Counted from the first letter of the stretch, positions 7,273-16,344 are shown. The stretch is 64,000 nt of DNA from Marinobacterium_D sp050908845 (GCF_050908845.1 NZ_CP194171.1:1054001-1118000); one strand, 5' to 3'. Numbers and translations: made by a program. Notes: generated by a model not told the origin, from the letters alone.

Positions 7273-9270
7273 ATGTCATATGGCTTGTTATCACTAGGGG
7301 TTCAAGGAGTCCGGGCAGCCCAGTCCGGTCTGGGTGTTGTTAGTAATAACATCACCAATGTGAACACGCCCGGGTATACCCGCCAGGTGGCCCAGTTCAA
7401 CAGCATGGAAGAGGGCGGGGTGCTGCAGGATAGCACCCAGCGTATTGTTGATCAGTTTATCAATCAGCGTCTCTGGAGTGACAACTCCCGGTTCGAGGCG
7501 GCTCAGGCCTATGAGCAGCTGTCCAGCCAGTTGGATAACCTGCTGGCGAGCGATAGCACCAGCCTGAATGTGAAAATGGATGACTATTTTGCCGCTTTAC
7601 AGGCTGCTAACGATGATCCCATTTCTCTGACCAACCGCGAACTGTTCTTGGCGGAAGCGGATGCACTGGTACGTCGATATCATGATCTGGATGATCAGCT
7701 ATCGAACATGAATGAGACCATCAATACCCGCATTCGTGAACTGACCAATGAAATCAACGTCTCGGCTGGCGATATCGCTGATCTAAACGATCGTATCCGC
7801 ATTGCTGAAGCCTCCGGCAAGGATGCCTTTGAACTCAAGGACCAGCGCGATGAGAGCATCAAGGAACTCGCCTCGCTGGTGGATATTCAGGTATCAGAAC
7901 AGTCGAATGGCGAGCTCAGCATTTTTGTCGGCAATGGCCAGCCGCTGGTTGTGGGTAAGTCAGCCTATCAGTTCTCTGCGGGACAAAACGATTTTGATCC
8001 CGACCGCTACGACATAACGATCAACATTGCGGGTTCAGAAACTAACATCACCGAGATGATTGATGGCGGTGAACTGGGTGGTCTGTTGACCTACCGGCGC
8101 GAAACCATGGATCGCAGCCTCAACGAGCTCGGCCGTCTGGCGATTATCTTTGCAGATACCATGAATGAACAACATCAGAAGGGTATCGACTACGACGGGG
8201 AAATGGGCGAAAGACTGTTCAACAACGTAAATGATCCTAACCTGATCGGTGGCCGTTTACGCTCTCTGTACGGCACTGAAGGTAGTGTCGAGATTACAGA
8301 CAGTTCACAGCTGCAGGCGAGTGATTACGAGCTGGTCTTCACCGGCGCAAACGAGTTTCGGGTTAAGCGGCTTAGTGACGGTAAGATCTGGAGCAGTGAT
8401 GCTCTCGAAGCCTCTGGAAACCTGTCTTTCGATCCTGATATTGGCCAGATCAGTCTTGAGCTGGATGGTTTCCGGCTGGATGCCAATGCAGGTGGGCCTT
8501 TTGTATCGGGCGAAAAGCTGATGATCAGCCCGGTGAGAACAGGGGCTGAAGATATCGAGCTGAACGTGACCAATGGGCGCGATCTGGCGCTCGCGTCTCC
8601 TGTGACTATCAGTAAGTCGGTGTCGGGTGATGGCAGTACGTCTGAGGCGACTGTCGCGCTGAGCTCTATCGGTGACCTTACCGTTAAGGATCCTGTTGAG
8701 CTTCTTTCGGGCACGACACCCGAACCTGGTCTCCCGTTTGAACTGAGCTACACCGATGTTGGTGGTTGGAAAACTTCTGTAGCCGGTGTAACCGTAACCC
8801 CGAGCAGCTCAGATCCCCGAAAACTTGTGCTTACGGGTGGGGGGCTTGGTGATAATGAGTTGACTGTTACCCTATCTGGAGAAACGAAAGATGGGGACGT
8901 ATTTGAGCTAGGTTACAACTTTGATATTGATCCCGCATCCGGCCCGGTTAACGTTGGTGTCTCAGATAACCGTAACGGCCTGCTCATGTCGGGGCTGATG
9001 AAAGAAGCCAGCTCGCTGGATGGAAACTACCAGGATACCTATGGCCGCCTGGTTGAGCGAGTAGGTACAGACACCCGGGTTGCTCAAATGGATCGCAGTG
9101 CTTCCGAAGCGGTACTGAACAATACCATTGCTCAGCGCGAGTCGGTCAGTGGGGTCAACCTGGATGAAGAAGCGGTCAGATTGATCCAGTTCCAGCAGGC
9201 CTATCAGGCATCGGCCCAGATAATTTCTGCATCTCAGCGAATTTTCGATTCGCTGATCCAGGCAGTTTGA
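7273..9270 (+). CDS. flgK: Hook-filament junction protein FlgK (HAP1)
   Basis: First hook-associated protein, joining hook to filament. The N-terminus (LSLGVQGVRAAQSGL, then VVSNNITNVNTPGYTRQ) and the C-terminus (GVNLDEEAVRLIQFQQAYQ) are diagnostic. At 665 residues it falls in the usual 550-680 range. The central part (about 330-560) is beta-rich, poorly conserved and surface-exposed. The preceding gap carries the sigma-28 promoter. It lies 15 bp before flgL, so the two late junction genes form a pair. Confidence 0.97.
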   Translation: MSYGLLSLGVQGVRAAQSGLGVVSNNITNVNTPGYTRQVAQFNSMEEGGVLQDSTQRIVDQFINQRLWSDNSRFEAAQAYEQLSSQLDNLLASDSTSLNVKMDDYFAALQAANDDPISLTNRELFLAEADALVRRYHDLDDQLSNMNETINTRIRELTNEINVSAGDIADLNDRIRIAEASGKDAFELKDQRDESIKELASLVDIQVSEQSNGELSIFVGNGQPLVVGKSAYQFSAGQNDFDPDRYDITINIAGSETNITEMIDGGELGGLLTYRRETMDRSLNELGRLAIIFADTMNEQHQKGIDYDGEMGERLFNNVNDPNLIGGRLRSLYGTEGSVEITDSSQLQASDYELVFTGANEFRVKRLSDGKIWSSDALEASGNLSFDPDIGQISLELDGFRLDANAGGPFVSGEKLMISPVRTGAEDIELNVTNGRDLALASPVTISKSVSGDGSTSEATVALSSIGDLTVKDPVELLSGTTPEPGLPFELSYTDVGGWKTSVAGVTVTPSSSDPRKLVLTGGGLGDNELTVTLSGETKDGDVFELGYNFDIDPASGPVNVGVSDNRNGLLMSGLMKEASSLDGNYQDTYGRLVERVGTDTRVAQMDRSASEAVLNNTIAQRESVSGVNLDEEAVRLIQFQQAYQASAQIISASQRIFDSLIQAV

Positions 9271-9285
9271 TAGAGGAGTTTTAAA

Positions 9286-10176
9286 ATGCGCTTATCCACG
9301 AACCTCTTCTACTCGCAGAATCAGACGAATATCAGCGAGGCTAACTCGCGCCTGTTCAAATTGCAGCAACAGCTGTCCACGGGTGAAAAACTGCAGCAGC
9401 CTTCCGATGACCCGCTGGCGACCACCCAAATCATGAAGTTTGACCGGGTGATCGCACGTACCGAACAGTTTTCGGAAAATATTACGGTGTCTGAACGCAG
9501 GCTTAGTCTCGAGGAATCAACGGTGGATTCTGTCGTCACTGCTATGCAGCGGGTACAGGAGATCGCCATTCGTGGAGCCAATGGTTCGATGTCGGAAAAC
9601 GACCGGAATATTCTGGCCGACGAGCTGGGCGAAATTCTCGGTCACGTAAAATCACTGATGAATACCCAAGACGCCCAGGGCGAATATATGTTCGCCGGCT
9701 TTAAGGGGGCCACGGAACCCTACGTGCTGAATGACGACAACGATGGTTATGACTATCAGGGTGACGATGGCGCTCGTTTCCTTGAAATTGGCGAAAACTC
9801 AAGGATTCAGTCGACCGACCCGGGCAGTGAGTTTTTCGGCAACACCGATGGTAACGTACTCAATGCGATACTGGATCTGAAAAACGGGCTTGAAAGCGGG
9901 GCCGATCTATCGGCAGCCTCCAGTGATGTAAATGCCTGGTATGAAAACGTCGTTAGCAAACAGGCTGAGCTGGGCTCCCGGATGCGTGTCCTGGATGATC
10001 AGTCTCTCTCCCTGACTGATTTGAAAACGTTCACTGAGTCCACCCGTTCAAGGTTTGCTGACACCGACTATTACGAAGCGATCAGCCAGCTGTCGCTGGA
10101 GAGCACGGCCCTGCAGGCGGCCTATGAGAGCTTCGGAAAAGTGCAGCAGATGAGTCTGTTCAACTATGTTCAATAA
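9286..10176 (+). CDS. flgL: Hook-filament junction protein FlgL (HAP3)
   Basis: Second junction protein, related to flagellin. N-terminal FYSQNQTNISEANSRLFKLQ followed by QLSTGEKLQQPSDDPLA and a helical C-terminus (ISQLSLESTALQAAYESFGK) match FlgL; 296 residues is normal for gammaproteobacteria with a small middle domain. A GAGG site lies 8 nt before the ATG. The last 11 bases overlap the start of the next small gene, which implies coupled translation with that unrecognised protein. Confidence 0.95.
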   Translation: MRLSTNLFYSQNQTNISEANSRLFKLQQQLSTGEKLQQPSDDPLATTQIMKFDRVIARTEQFSENITVSERRLSLEESTVDSVVTAMQRVQEIAIRGANGSMSENDRNILADELGEILGHVKSLMNTQDAQGEYMFAGFKGATEPYVLNDDNDGYDYQGDDGARFLEIGENSRIQSTDPGSEFFGNTDGNVLNAILDLKNGLESGADLSAASSDVNAWYENVVSKQAELGSRMRVLDDQSLSLTDLKTFTESTRSRFADTDYYEAISQLSLESTALQAAYESFGKVQQMSLFNYVQ

Positions 10177-10507
10177 AACGGCTCTCGAAGGCGCCACGAC
10201 CGAGGTCCTGATTGCTACGGCGATAGAGTGCAGCCGGCAGCAGCAAAGCCTGCTGAAAGGCGAAATGGATGAAAACAGCGTTAATCTGTTCGGGCAGTAT
10301 GAAGAGATACGCAGTTATGCCATACGCCATATCGCCTGGGATAACCCGGCAAAGTTACTTGAGAATATAGAAGCCCTAAAGCAGTTGGCAGGGCTGGATC
10401 GACAGGTAAGCAAGCAGCTGGAAGCATCACGGGATAACCTTGCTGCAGGGATAAAACAACTCAAAAAGAAGCGTGGAGCTTCGTCTGAGTACCTGCGCTT
10501 TCAGTAG
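10166..10507 (+). CDS. Small helical protein of unknown function, between flgL and flaG
   Basis: I do not recognise a family. The 113-residue product looks all-helical, with no signal peptide, no cysteines and no membrane segment, and a very basic stretch (KQLKKKRG) near the end. The start overlaps flgL by 11 bp, so it is probably translated by coupling. Its position directly after the two junction-protein genes, together with its size and helical character, fits a flagellar export chaperone of the FlgN or FliT type; neither is otherwise visible in the window. That role is inferred from context only. It is real coding sequence: same operon, codon use like flgL, and tight packing. Confidence 0.7.
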   Translation: MFNKTALEGATTEVLIATAIECSRQQQSLLKGEMDENSVNLFGQYEEIRSYAIRHIAWDNPAKLLENIEALKQLAGLDRQVSKQLEASRDNLAAGIKQLKKKRGASSEYLRFQ

Positions 10508-10548
10508 CCCCAAGTGCTACTTAACTCAAATCACGAAGGTAACCTACT

Positions 10549-10938
10549 ATGGAAATCACCGATAGTAGTGCGATCAATAGCAGCCTGCACATCACCTCTA
10601 AGGCTGATAATCAGGTAAAAGGCGTTCAGGCCCCCCAAGGCGCGGCGAGCAGTGATCAGCGCGGGGCGCAGGCTGAAACAGCGGCTGCGGACCCCAAGGC
10701 TGTTCAGGAAGCGGTAGAAAAGTTTGCCCAGTTTATGGAAACGGTCAGCAGCAGTCTGAAAATTTCTGTAGATGATGATTTGTCCCGAGTCGTGCTGAAA
10801 GTTATTAACACTGAAAACGACGAGACAATCCGCCAAATACCTTCTGAGGAGGTATTGGAGCTAATGAAACGGATGCGCGATATATCGGAAGAGTTTTTCG
10901 GTGATACCAAAGGCCTGCTGGTCGAAAGCAAAGTATAA
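10549..10938 (+). CDS. flaG: FlaG family protein
   Basis: FlaG proteins are small and affect filament length; the mechanism is unclear. The 129-residue product has a variable polar N-terminus (about 1-55) and the conserved C-terminal domain: KISVDDDLSRVVLKVINTE, then IRQIPSEEVLELMKRM and a GLLVESKV tail. An AAGG site lies 8 nt before the ATG. In Pseudomonas flaG usually sits between fliC and fliD. Here it is on the opposite strand, between a small helical gene and the Maf glycosyltransferase gene, which begins 12 nt after its stop. Confidence 0.88.
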   Translation: MEITDSSAINSSLHITSKADNQVKGVQAPQGAASSDQRGAQAETAAADPKAVQEAVEKFAQFMETVSSSLKISVDDDLSRVVLKVINTENDETIRQIPSEEVLELMKRMRDISEEFFGDTKGLLVESKV

Positions 10939-10949
10939 GGATTTGTGGT

Positions 10950-13358
10950 TTGAGTCAGAGCGAGATGATCACCAATAAGTTTGGTGAGCAGTATCTGTAT
11001 GCCGTTAACCGAGGCATGTTCGAACAGGAAAGTGCCAAGGATCGTATCGAAAGAGAGTTTGGTGATCTGCTGGCGCGTAAAGACTCGCTGATTATTTTTA
11101 TTGGCTCGGATTCCGGCAATATTATCCGTTATATCCAGAGCCGAGATATTCCTTTAGGGACCCGTTACATCTTTATAGAACCTGCAGATATTCTGGAGCA
11201 GGTTGCGGCTTATGTAGATCTTGACCCCGAGAATGGGCGGATAGCGCTTGTGACGCGGGAGAAGCTTAATGAAGCGCTTAAAGCAGCCGGTGTTATCAGT
11301 TATCTGTATGTGAATGGTGTTGTTTTGAAACGCTCACTATCGGCTGAGTATGGCTACCTGAATCAGTATCGGGCTGAGTACTGGAGTGTTGATGGGCTAC
11401 GCAACGATTTACGATGGAACGTGATGCTCTCCATGGGATTGGATAAGTTCATGGAGCGTCAGCTGCAAAACGTCGCTGATGATTTGCACCCTTTGACGGA
11501 GATTCGAGGCTGCCTGGAGGGCAAAACCGTTATTGTACTGGGCGGAGGGCCCAGTCTCGATGAGCATCTCGACTGGATTCAAACCAACCGTAATCGTTTG
11601 GTGGTTTTTGCGGTATCAAGGATTTCAGTCCGTCTTCAGCAAGTTGGGTTAATTCCGGACTTCGTTTTTTCAGTCGATCCAACTCCGGATAAAGGGTACT
11701 TGGTCAGTAAGGAGATGCTCAACTTCGGGCCTGAGGTTATCTTTGTTAACCATTGTCACTGTGCTCCCTGGCTTCCAGCCCAGTGGCCCCACCGTAAGTT
11801 TTTTAGTGGTGAAATTCTGCCATGGGAGTCTGACCTGAACCCCATAGATAACTTTCGGGGGTTAGGTCCGACCGTTACGAACAGTGCCATCTCCGCAGCT
11901 GCATGGCTTGGGTCCTCTCAGATTATATTGGCGGGGGTTGATCTATGTTATACCCCGGAGGGCTTCACTCATGCTCAAGGTAGCAAAGAGCGTGCTGCAG
12001 GCCCTCAAACTGATCTGCCCGGTGTAACGGTAATGACCAATGCTGGCCGGATGGCGAATACCAAGTCGGATCTTGCGATAGCGGTGAAATCAATAAGAGT
12101 GCAGGCATACAGGATGAGAGAGAAAGGGGTCTCAATCATCAATATTTCGGAGAATGCGGCAAAGATAGAGTTTGTGGATTACGTGCCGCCTGCCGAAGTC
12201 GTTCTGACGGACAACGCCTACGATCACAATTTGGTTCAGCCTGCATCCATAAATAAAAAGGACTATCTGGAAAAACTGCAAATAGAGTTAAACGAAAAAA
12301 TAGATCAATTAACAGATTTGCAGGATCTAATCAAAGACGCTTCTAAAATTCATGAGTCGATGTATAAAGGTGATCTTATCGATGCCGCCTTGAAAAATGA
12401 GCTCGAGGAACTTGATCGCACTATGGAACGTGATCATCCGGAGCTCCTTAAACTATCTAAATCATTGACTATAAAAAGTTTACTTCGTATGGCTCAGCCT
12501 CTCCGAGAAATGGATACAATTGAGCCGGAGTATATTAAGGAAAAGCTATCGGGCTACTACAAAAGCCTTGCAACCGGCGCCTATAGGTTACAAAAGCATA
12601 TTACAAATGGGACTAAAGCTGTTGAGTTGAGGTTGGCAGAGCTATCACTAGGCGCCATGTCCGAGCAGGAGTTGGAGTTTATCGCCAAGCGCTGGGGCGA
12701 GCGCGGGGAGATGGGCAGACTGCGATGCTTTGATCTTGATCCTAAGGCGGAGCGCATACTCTCTGGTGATGGTAAGTCGGTAGTGGATACAGCGATAGCA
12801 ACCGACAATTATTTCGAAGCACTGTCGCTGAGTGAAAAAGCGAGAAACCTACAGATGCTGCCGTCTCGAATGCAGCAGCTAAAAGATACGGGAGATCTAG
12901 AAGCACTGGAGGCGTTGGCGTCAGCGTTTGAGACAGACCCGGAGGCAGAGCCCTATATGCCTCTAGTCACCGCTACTCTGTACCAGATGAAGCAGCAACC
13001 GCAGGAGGCACTGGAGGCACTGCTTCCTGTAATGGAACAGCCAGACTCCCCAGTTCTGGAGCAGGTGTTGGCTAAGATGGTTGGCCTAACTTCGGAACTG
13101 GGCTATCAACAGGCGGTTCTGGATGCGACTGCCGGTTTGGCTAGCCTGAATGCCCTTTATTTGAACAACTATGCCGATGCTTTGATGCTGAATGGTCAGG
13201 CTGGTGATGCAATTGAGCACTTGGTCGAGTATCTGAGGTATTTCCCAGGCGACAAAATTGCCTTGAATAAGCTTGGAAAGTGGTATTCCGAGCAGGGTAA
13301 TGAAGAGGGCGTAAGCCTGGTGAAAAACCTGATAGAAGGGTTGGAGACCGGGGAGTAG
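10950..13358 (+). CDS. Maf-family (DUF115) flagellin glycosyltransferase
   Basis: Motility-associated factors are known to transfer nonulosonic acids such as pseudaminic or legionaminic acid to Ser/Thr of flagellin in the cytoplasm. The 802-residue protein has an N-terminal domain (about 1-180) and the MptE/DUF115-like Rossmann core (about 185-410). Core motifs are VIVLGGGPSL (194-203), DFVFSVDP (237-244), GPTVTNSA (306-313) and ILAGVDLCY (326-334). A charged helical section (about 425-560) and a C-terminal helical repeat region that looks TPR-like follow. The start is TTG at 10950: TAAGGA lies 8 nt upstream. An ATG five codons later is the alternative. The helical section is strikingly A+T-rich at 12241-12360. 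The sugar donor is not known; the cassette at 16692-19708 is a candidate source. Confidence 0.85.
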   Translation: MSQSEMITNKFGEQYLYAVNRGMFEQESAKDRIEREFGDLLARKDSLIIFIGSDSGNIIRYIQSRDIPLGTRYIFIEPADILEQVAAYVDLDPENGRIALVTREKLNEALKAAGVISYLYVNGVVLKRSLSAEYGYLNQYRAEYWSVDGLRNDLRWNVMLSMGLDKFMERQLQNVADDLHPLTEIRGCLEGKTVIVLGGGPSLDEHLDWIQTNRNRLVVFAVSRISVRLQQVGLIPDFVFSVDPTPDKGYLVSKEMLNFGPEVIFVNHCHCAPWLPAQWPHRKFFSGEILPWESDLNPIDNFRGLGPTVTNSAISAAAWLGSSQIILAGVDLCYTPEGFTHAQGSKERAAGPQTDLPGVTVMTNAGRMANTKSDLAIAVKSIRVQAYRMREKGVSIINISENAAKIEFVDYVPPAEVVLTDNAYDHNLVQPASINKKDYLEKLQIELNEKIDQLTDLQDLIKDASKIHESMYKGDLIDAALKNELEELDRTMERDHPELLKLSKSLTIKSLLRMAQPLREMDTIEPEYIKEKLSGYYKSLATGAYRLQKHITNGTKAVELRLAELSLGAMSEQELEFIAKRWGERGEMGRLRCFDLDPKAERILSGDGKSVVDTAIATDNYFEALSLSEKARNLQMLPSRMQQLKDTGDLEALEALASAFETDPEAEPYMPLVTATLYQMKQQPQEALEALLPVMEQPDSPVLEQVLAKMVGLTSELGYQQAVLDATAGLASLNALYLNNYADALMLNGQAGDAIEHLVEYLRYFPGDKIALNKLGKWYSEQGNEEGVSLVKNLIEGLETGE

Positions 13359-13376
13359 AGCGAGCGACGAGAACAA

Positions 13377-13408
13377 CCCTTCCCTTTGTCTATTTATGAA
13401 GGGAAGGG
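13377..13408. terminator. Bidirectional hairpin between maf and fliS
   Basis: Perfect 10-bp inverted repeat CCCTTCCCTT / AAGGGAAGGG with a 12-nt loop, in the gap between two convergent genes. There is no long T run on either side, so termination efficiency is uncertain. Position and symmetry suggest it serves both strands. Confidence 0.6.
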
Positions 13409-13424
13409 CTTCACACCACTACCA

Positions 13425-13805
13425 TCAGCCTTGGTGGTAGTGAAACTCTTCAGGAATCTGATCCCAAGCGTCTTTAATCTGGAAAATAAGCTCACGTGCC
13501 TCGGTCAGAGGTGCCGTCTCATTCTTGTCGGTCGCTACCAAAAGTCGTTCGCGCGCATAACGGTACAGCCCCTGTAACTGCTCCGCCAGCTCGCCGCCCT
13601 TTTCAAGGTCAAGACCCTCTTCAAGCCCCCCGAGAATTGCCAACGCCTTGGAAATCGCGATGCCCTTGGCGCTCATATCCTTCTGTTCAATGGCAATGAC
13701 CGCTTGGTCGACTCGCATGAGATATGTCTCAAACAGCATCTGTATGAGCTTGTGTGGGGAAGCGCTTTCTACACCGATGGTTTTATATTGATTTATACCA
13801 TTCAT
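13425..13805 (-). CDS. fliS: Flagellin export chaperone FliS
   Basis: FliS binds the flagellin C-terminus and keeps it soluble before export. The conserved start NGINQYKTIGVESASPHKLIQMLFE and the remaining four-helix pattern identify it. I take ATG at 13805, giving 126 residues; a TTG two codons earlier is possible. GAGGAA is 9 nt from the ATG but only 3 nt from the TTG, so the ATG is better placed. It follows fliD by 13 bp. In Pseudomonas this gene lies just before fleQ in the same orientation; here the fliC-fliD-fliS block is inverted relative to fleQ and separated from it. Confidence 0.94.
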   Translation of the reverse strand: MNGINQYKTIGVESASPHKLIQMLFETYLMRVDQAVIAIEQKDMSAKGIAISKALAILGGLEEGLDLEKGGELAEQLQGLYRYARERLLVATDKNETAPLTEARELIFQIKDAWDQIPEEFHYHQG

Positions 13806-13818
13806 AATCAATTATTCC

Positions 13819-15231
13819 TCACTTGGACTGGCTGGTGAAGCCAGGCAGTGCCGCTAACTGGCTTGTCAGATATGAGCCCGTATTGTTGTACTGTGCAACC
13901 AGACTATCCATAGCAATAAACTGATTCAGCATACGGGTTTCCATCGTGGAAAGGTGATCCTCCAGATCCAGCCTCTCGTCGTCGATCTTATCGATAGACT
14001 GGTTCAGGCTTTTTGTGCGGCTGTCAAAGACCCCGCCCAAATCCAGCGCCTCTTTCAGCCTGGCCTCCAGCTTACCGGCGATGCCATCTTCCGAACTTAA
14101 CAGATTGGTCAGGGCATCCGGTCGCGAGGCGAGTACATCCTTAAATTTGGTGCTGTCGAGAGACATCTTGCCGTATTGATCAATCTCGATACCCATGCTG
14201 AACAGAGAGCTGAACTCACCGCTATCGGATGTTTCACGCAAAATGCTGCGAACATCATTCATGATCTGGCGTGCCGTGAAATCACCCTGAAGGGCGCCGC
14301 CGCTTTCCTTGTCGGCATCATAACCGGTGAGGCTGGTGAACGTATTTACAAGGTTGTTGTAGCTATCGACAAATGCCTGAACAGTTTTTTGGGTTGCAGA
14401 GGTATCAACTGAAACAAACAGCCCGACTGTCCTATCGACTTCGGCTACTTTGAGATCGATCGTCACACCGTCAATAACGTCGTCGATACTGTTGCTACTG
14501 CGCGTTACATCTAGGCCGTCGACGCGAATTACCGCATCGTCGGCAGCAACAAGCTCAGACAGATTGATCGTTCCGTCTGCAACATCGTAAGCAAGCTGGG
14601 AAAGACCTGACGTGTCGGTGGAGTCGCCATCGTCGTCAGCGACGCTGATGCTGATCTCATTGGCGGTGCCAGAGTTCTTTGCGGTCAGTACTAAGCGTGC
14701 TTCAGTGCCTCCAAGGCCATCATCGACATTTACAATCGATGCCGAAACACTGGAATTATCAGCTGCGGAGTTTATCGAATCACGGATGCCGGAAAGAGAC
14801 TGCTCGCCTGCTTTAATCTCCACATCGAACGTGTTGTCTCCGCTGCTAATTTTGATAGTTCCGGTGCCAACCGTTGCGTCACTGGAGCTGAAACCTACGG
14901 AGTTCAGTTTCTGGGCTTTGGCGAGATTGCGTACCTCGATACTGTACTCGCCAGAGGTCGCACTGCCAGAGGCGGTTGCAGAAAAAAGGCTATCATCGCC
15001 CGAATTGGCGGAGAGTTGCAGCAGATCGTTTACATCGGAAAGTTTAGCGGCAGCACTCTGAAAGGAACTTAGACTGCTTTTTAGCCGACCAAGCGCGGAA
15101 AGCTCCGTCTGATAATTCGACTCCCGACGGTTAAGTGCGTTGTTTTTTGCCTGCCCTTCCGACTGTACTAACTGGGATACAAGGCTTTGAATATCCAGAC
15201 CGCTGCCGACTCCACTGAGAGTAATAGCCAT
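13819..15231 (-). CDS. fliD: Filament cap protein FliD (HAP2)
   Basis: Caps the filament tip and inserts flagellin. N-terminal ITLSGVGSGLDIQSLVSQLV and C-terminal DHLSTMETRMLNQFIAMDSLVAQYNNTGSY segments are the conserved coiled ends; 470 residues is typical. The middle is a Ser/Asp/Ala-rich variable surface domain. A perfect AGGAGG lies 5 nt before the ATG. It is downstream of the flagellin gene and separated from it by a strong hairpin, so fliD and fliS are probably expressed at a lower level than flagellin by read-through. I see no clear separate promoter in the 90-bp gap. Confidence 0.96.
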   Translation of the reverse strand: MAITLSGVGSGLDIQSLVSQLVQSEGQAKNNALNRRESNYQTELSALGRLKSSLSSFQSAAAKLSDVNDLLQLSANSGDDSLFSATASGSATSGEYSIEVRNLAKAQKLNSVGFSSSDATVGTGTIKISSGDNTFDVEIKAGEQSLSGIRDSINSAADNSSVSASIVNVDDGLGGTEARLVLTAKNSGTANEISISVADDDGDSTDTSGLSQLAYDVADGTINLSELVAADDAVIRVDGLDVTRSSNSIDDVIDGVTIDLKVAEVDRTVGLFVSVDTSATQKTVQAFVDSYNNLVNTFTSLTGYDADKESGGALQGDFTARQIMNDVRSILRETSDSGEFSSLFSMGIEIDQYGKMSLDSTKFKDVLASRPDALTNLLSSEDGIAGKLEARLKEALDLGGVFDSRTKSLNQSIDKIDDERLDLEDHLSTMETRMLNQFIAMDSLVAQYNNTGSYLTSQLAALPGFTSQSK

Positions 15232-15250
15232 GGAAAGCCTCCTGTAACGT

Positions 15251-15286
15251 AAAAGTGCCTGATACTCATGAGTATACAGGCACTTT
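15251..15286 (-). terminator. Hairpin after the flagellin gene
   Basis: Long nested palindrome: AAAGTGCCTG pairs with CAGGCACTTT, and the interior ATACTCATGAGTAT is itself a perfect palindrome, leaving one bulged base. On the minus strand the stem is followed by a short T run (TTTT). It probably terminates most flagellin transcripts and lets a fraction continue into fliD-fliS, and it may also protect the flagellin mRNA 3' end. Confidence 0.8.
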
Positions 15287-15321
15287 GATTTTTAAGTCAG
15301 ACTGAAACTTGGCGGGCGCTA

Positions 15322-16344
15322 TTAGCCCAACAGGCCTAGTACGGATTGTGGTGCCTGGTTCGCCTGCGCCAGCATGGAGGTGCCTGCCTGCTGCAGGATC
15401 TGAGAACGGCTCAGATTGGCAGTTTCCACCGCGAAATCTGCATCCATGATACGAGATTTTGCAGCACTCTGGTTCTCGATGGCGTTAGCCAAATTGTCGA
15501 TGGTAGCGCTGAAACGGTTCTGAACCGCACCCAGGTCGGAGCGCATTGAATCAATCTTACCGAGAGCTGTATCGATAGTATCGACGGCAGCAAGAATATC
15601 GGATGTAGTGATTGCGTAGCTCATAACGGACGCGCCTGCTACGAGCGCTGATGCAGATGGCACGGCTGAGAGAATCGTTGTACCACCACCATTTGTGAGT
15701 GTTGTACCACCACCATTTGTAGCGGGGGTGCTTGCTTGTGCTACCAGCTGAGAAGCGGAAGCTCCGGCTACGAGAGTACCCGCATCACCAATCGCGAAGC
15801 TTGCGCCTACAACACTGGCGATACCGGATGCGGTCAGCAGGTTGCCGATGCTTACCTGAATCTGGTTGTCGGCAGTTGTGTTGGCACCCACCTGGAAGTT
15901 ACCGGCGCTGCCCTGAATAGAACCCTGCAACACTTTTTTACCGTTGAAGTCGGTGTTTTCAACGATACGTTTGATCTCTTCCGAAAGCTGACGGAACTCG
16001 GAGTTCAGCTTCTCGCGATCGCCGCCACTTACGGCACCGGAGTTGGCAGACTGAATCGCCAGGTCACGCATCCGCTGCATGGTGTCGGTGATAGTCTGCA
16101 TGGAGCCTTCGGCTACCTGAGCAAGAGAAATACCATCGTTGGCGTTACGTTGAGCGACGGTCATGCCGCGAATCTGGGAGGTCATGCGATTGGCGATAGC
16201 AAGACCTGCAGCATCATCCTTTGAGCTGTTAACGCGAAGACCAGAGGACAGGCGTTCCATCGCAGTCTGCAGTGAGCTGTTAGTACGCGACAGGCTGTTC
16301 TGTGCGTTGAGGGACATAACATTAGTGTTAACTACACTGGCCAT
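15322..16344 (-). CDS. fliC: Flagellin (filament subunit)
   Basis: The 340-residue product has the conserved flagellin ends: an N-terminal D0/D1 of about 145 residues (VNTNVMSLNAQNSLSR, RLSSGLRVNSSKDDAAGLAI) and a C-terminal coil ending SRSQILQQAGTSMLAQANQA. The central surface domain is short and low in complexity, Ala/Gly/Ser/Thr-rich, and contains a tandem TNGGGTT repeat encoded by a perfect 20-bp direct repeat. Such Ser/Thr-rich exposed segments are where Maf enzymes attach sugars. An AGGAG site is well placed before the ATG. Driven by the sigma-28 promoter at 16410-16436. It is the only flagellin gene in the window. Confidence 0.96.
   Translation of the reverse strand: MASVVNTNVMSLNAQNSLSRTNSSLQTAMERLSSGLRVNSSKDDAAGLAIANRMTSQIRGMTVAQRNANDGISLAQVAEGSMQTITDTMQRMRDLAIQSANSGAVSGGDREKLNSEFRQLSEEIKRIVENTDFNGKKVLQGSIQGSAGNFQVGANTTADNQIQVSIGNLLTASGIASVVGASFAIGDAGTLVAGASASQLVAQASTPATNGGGTTLTNGGGTTILSAVPSASALVAGASVMSYAITTSDILAAVDTIDTALGKIDSMRSDLGAVQNRFSATIDNLANAIENQSAAKSRIMDADFAVETANLSRSQILQQAGTSMLAQANQAPQSVLGLLG
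15677..15720 (-). repeat. In-frame 24-bp tandem repeat within the flagellin gene
   Basis: GTTGTACCACCACCATTTGT occurs at 15677-15696 and again, identical, at 15701-15720: period 24 bp, or 8 codons. It encodes two TNGGGTT units in the variable central domain of flagellin. Copy-number change would alter the exposed surface without breaking the frame. Confidence 0.9.
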
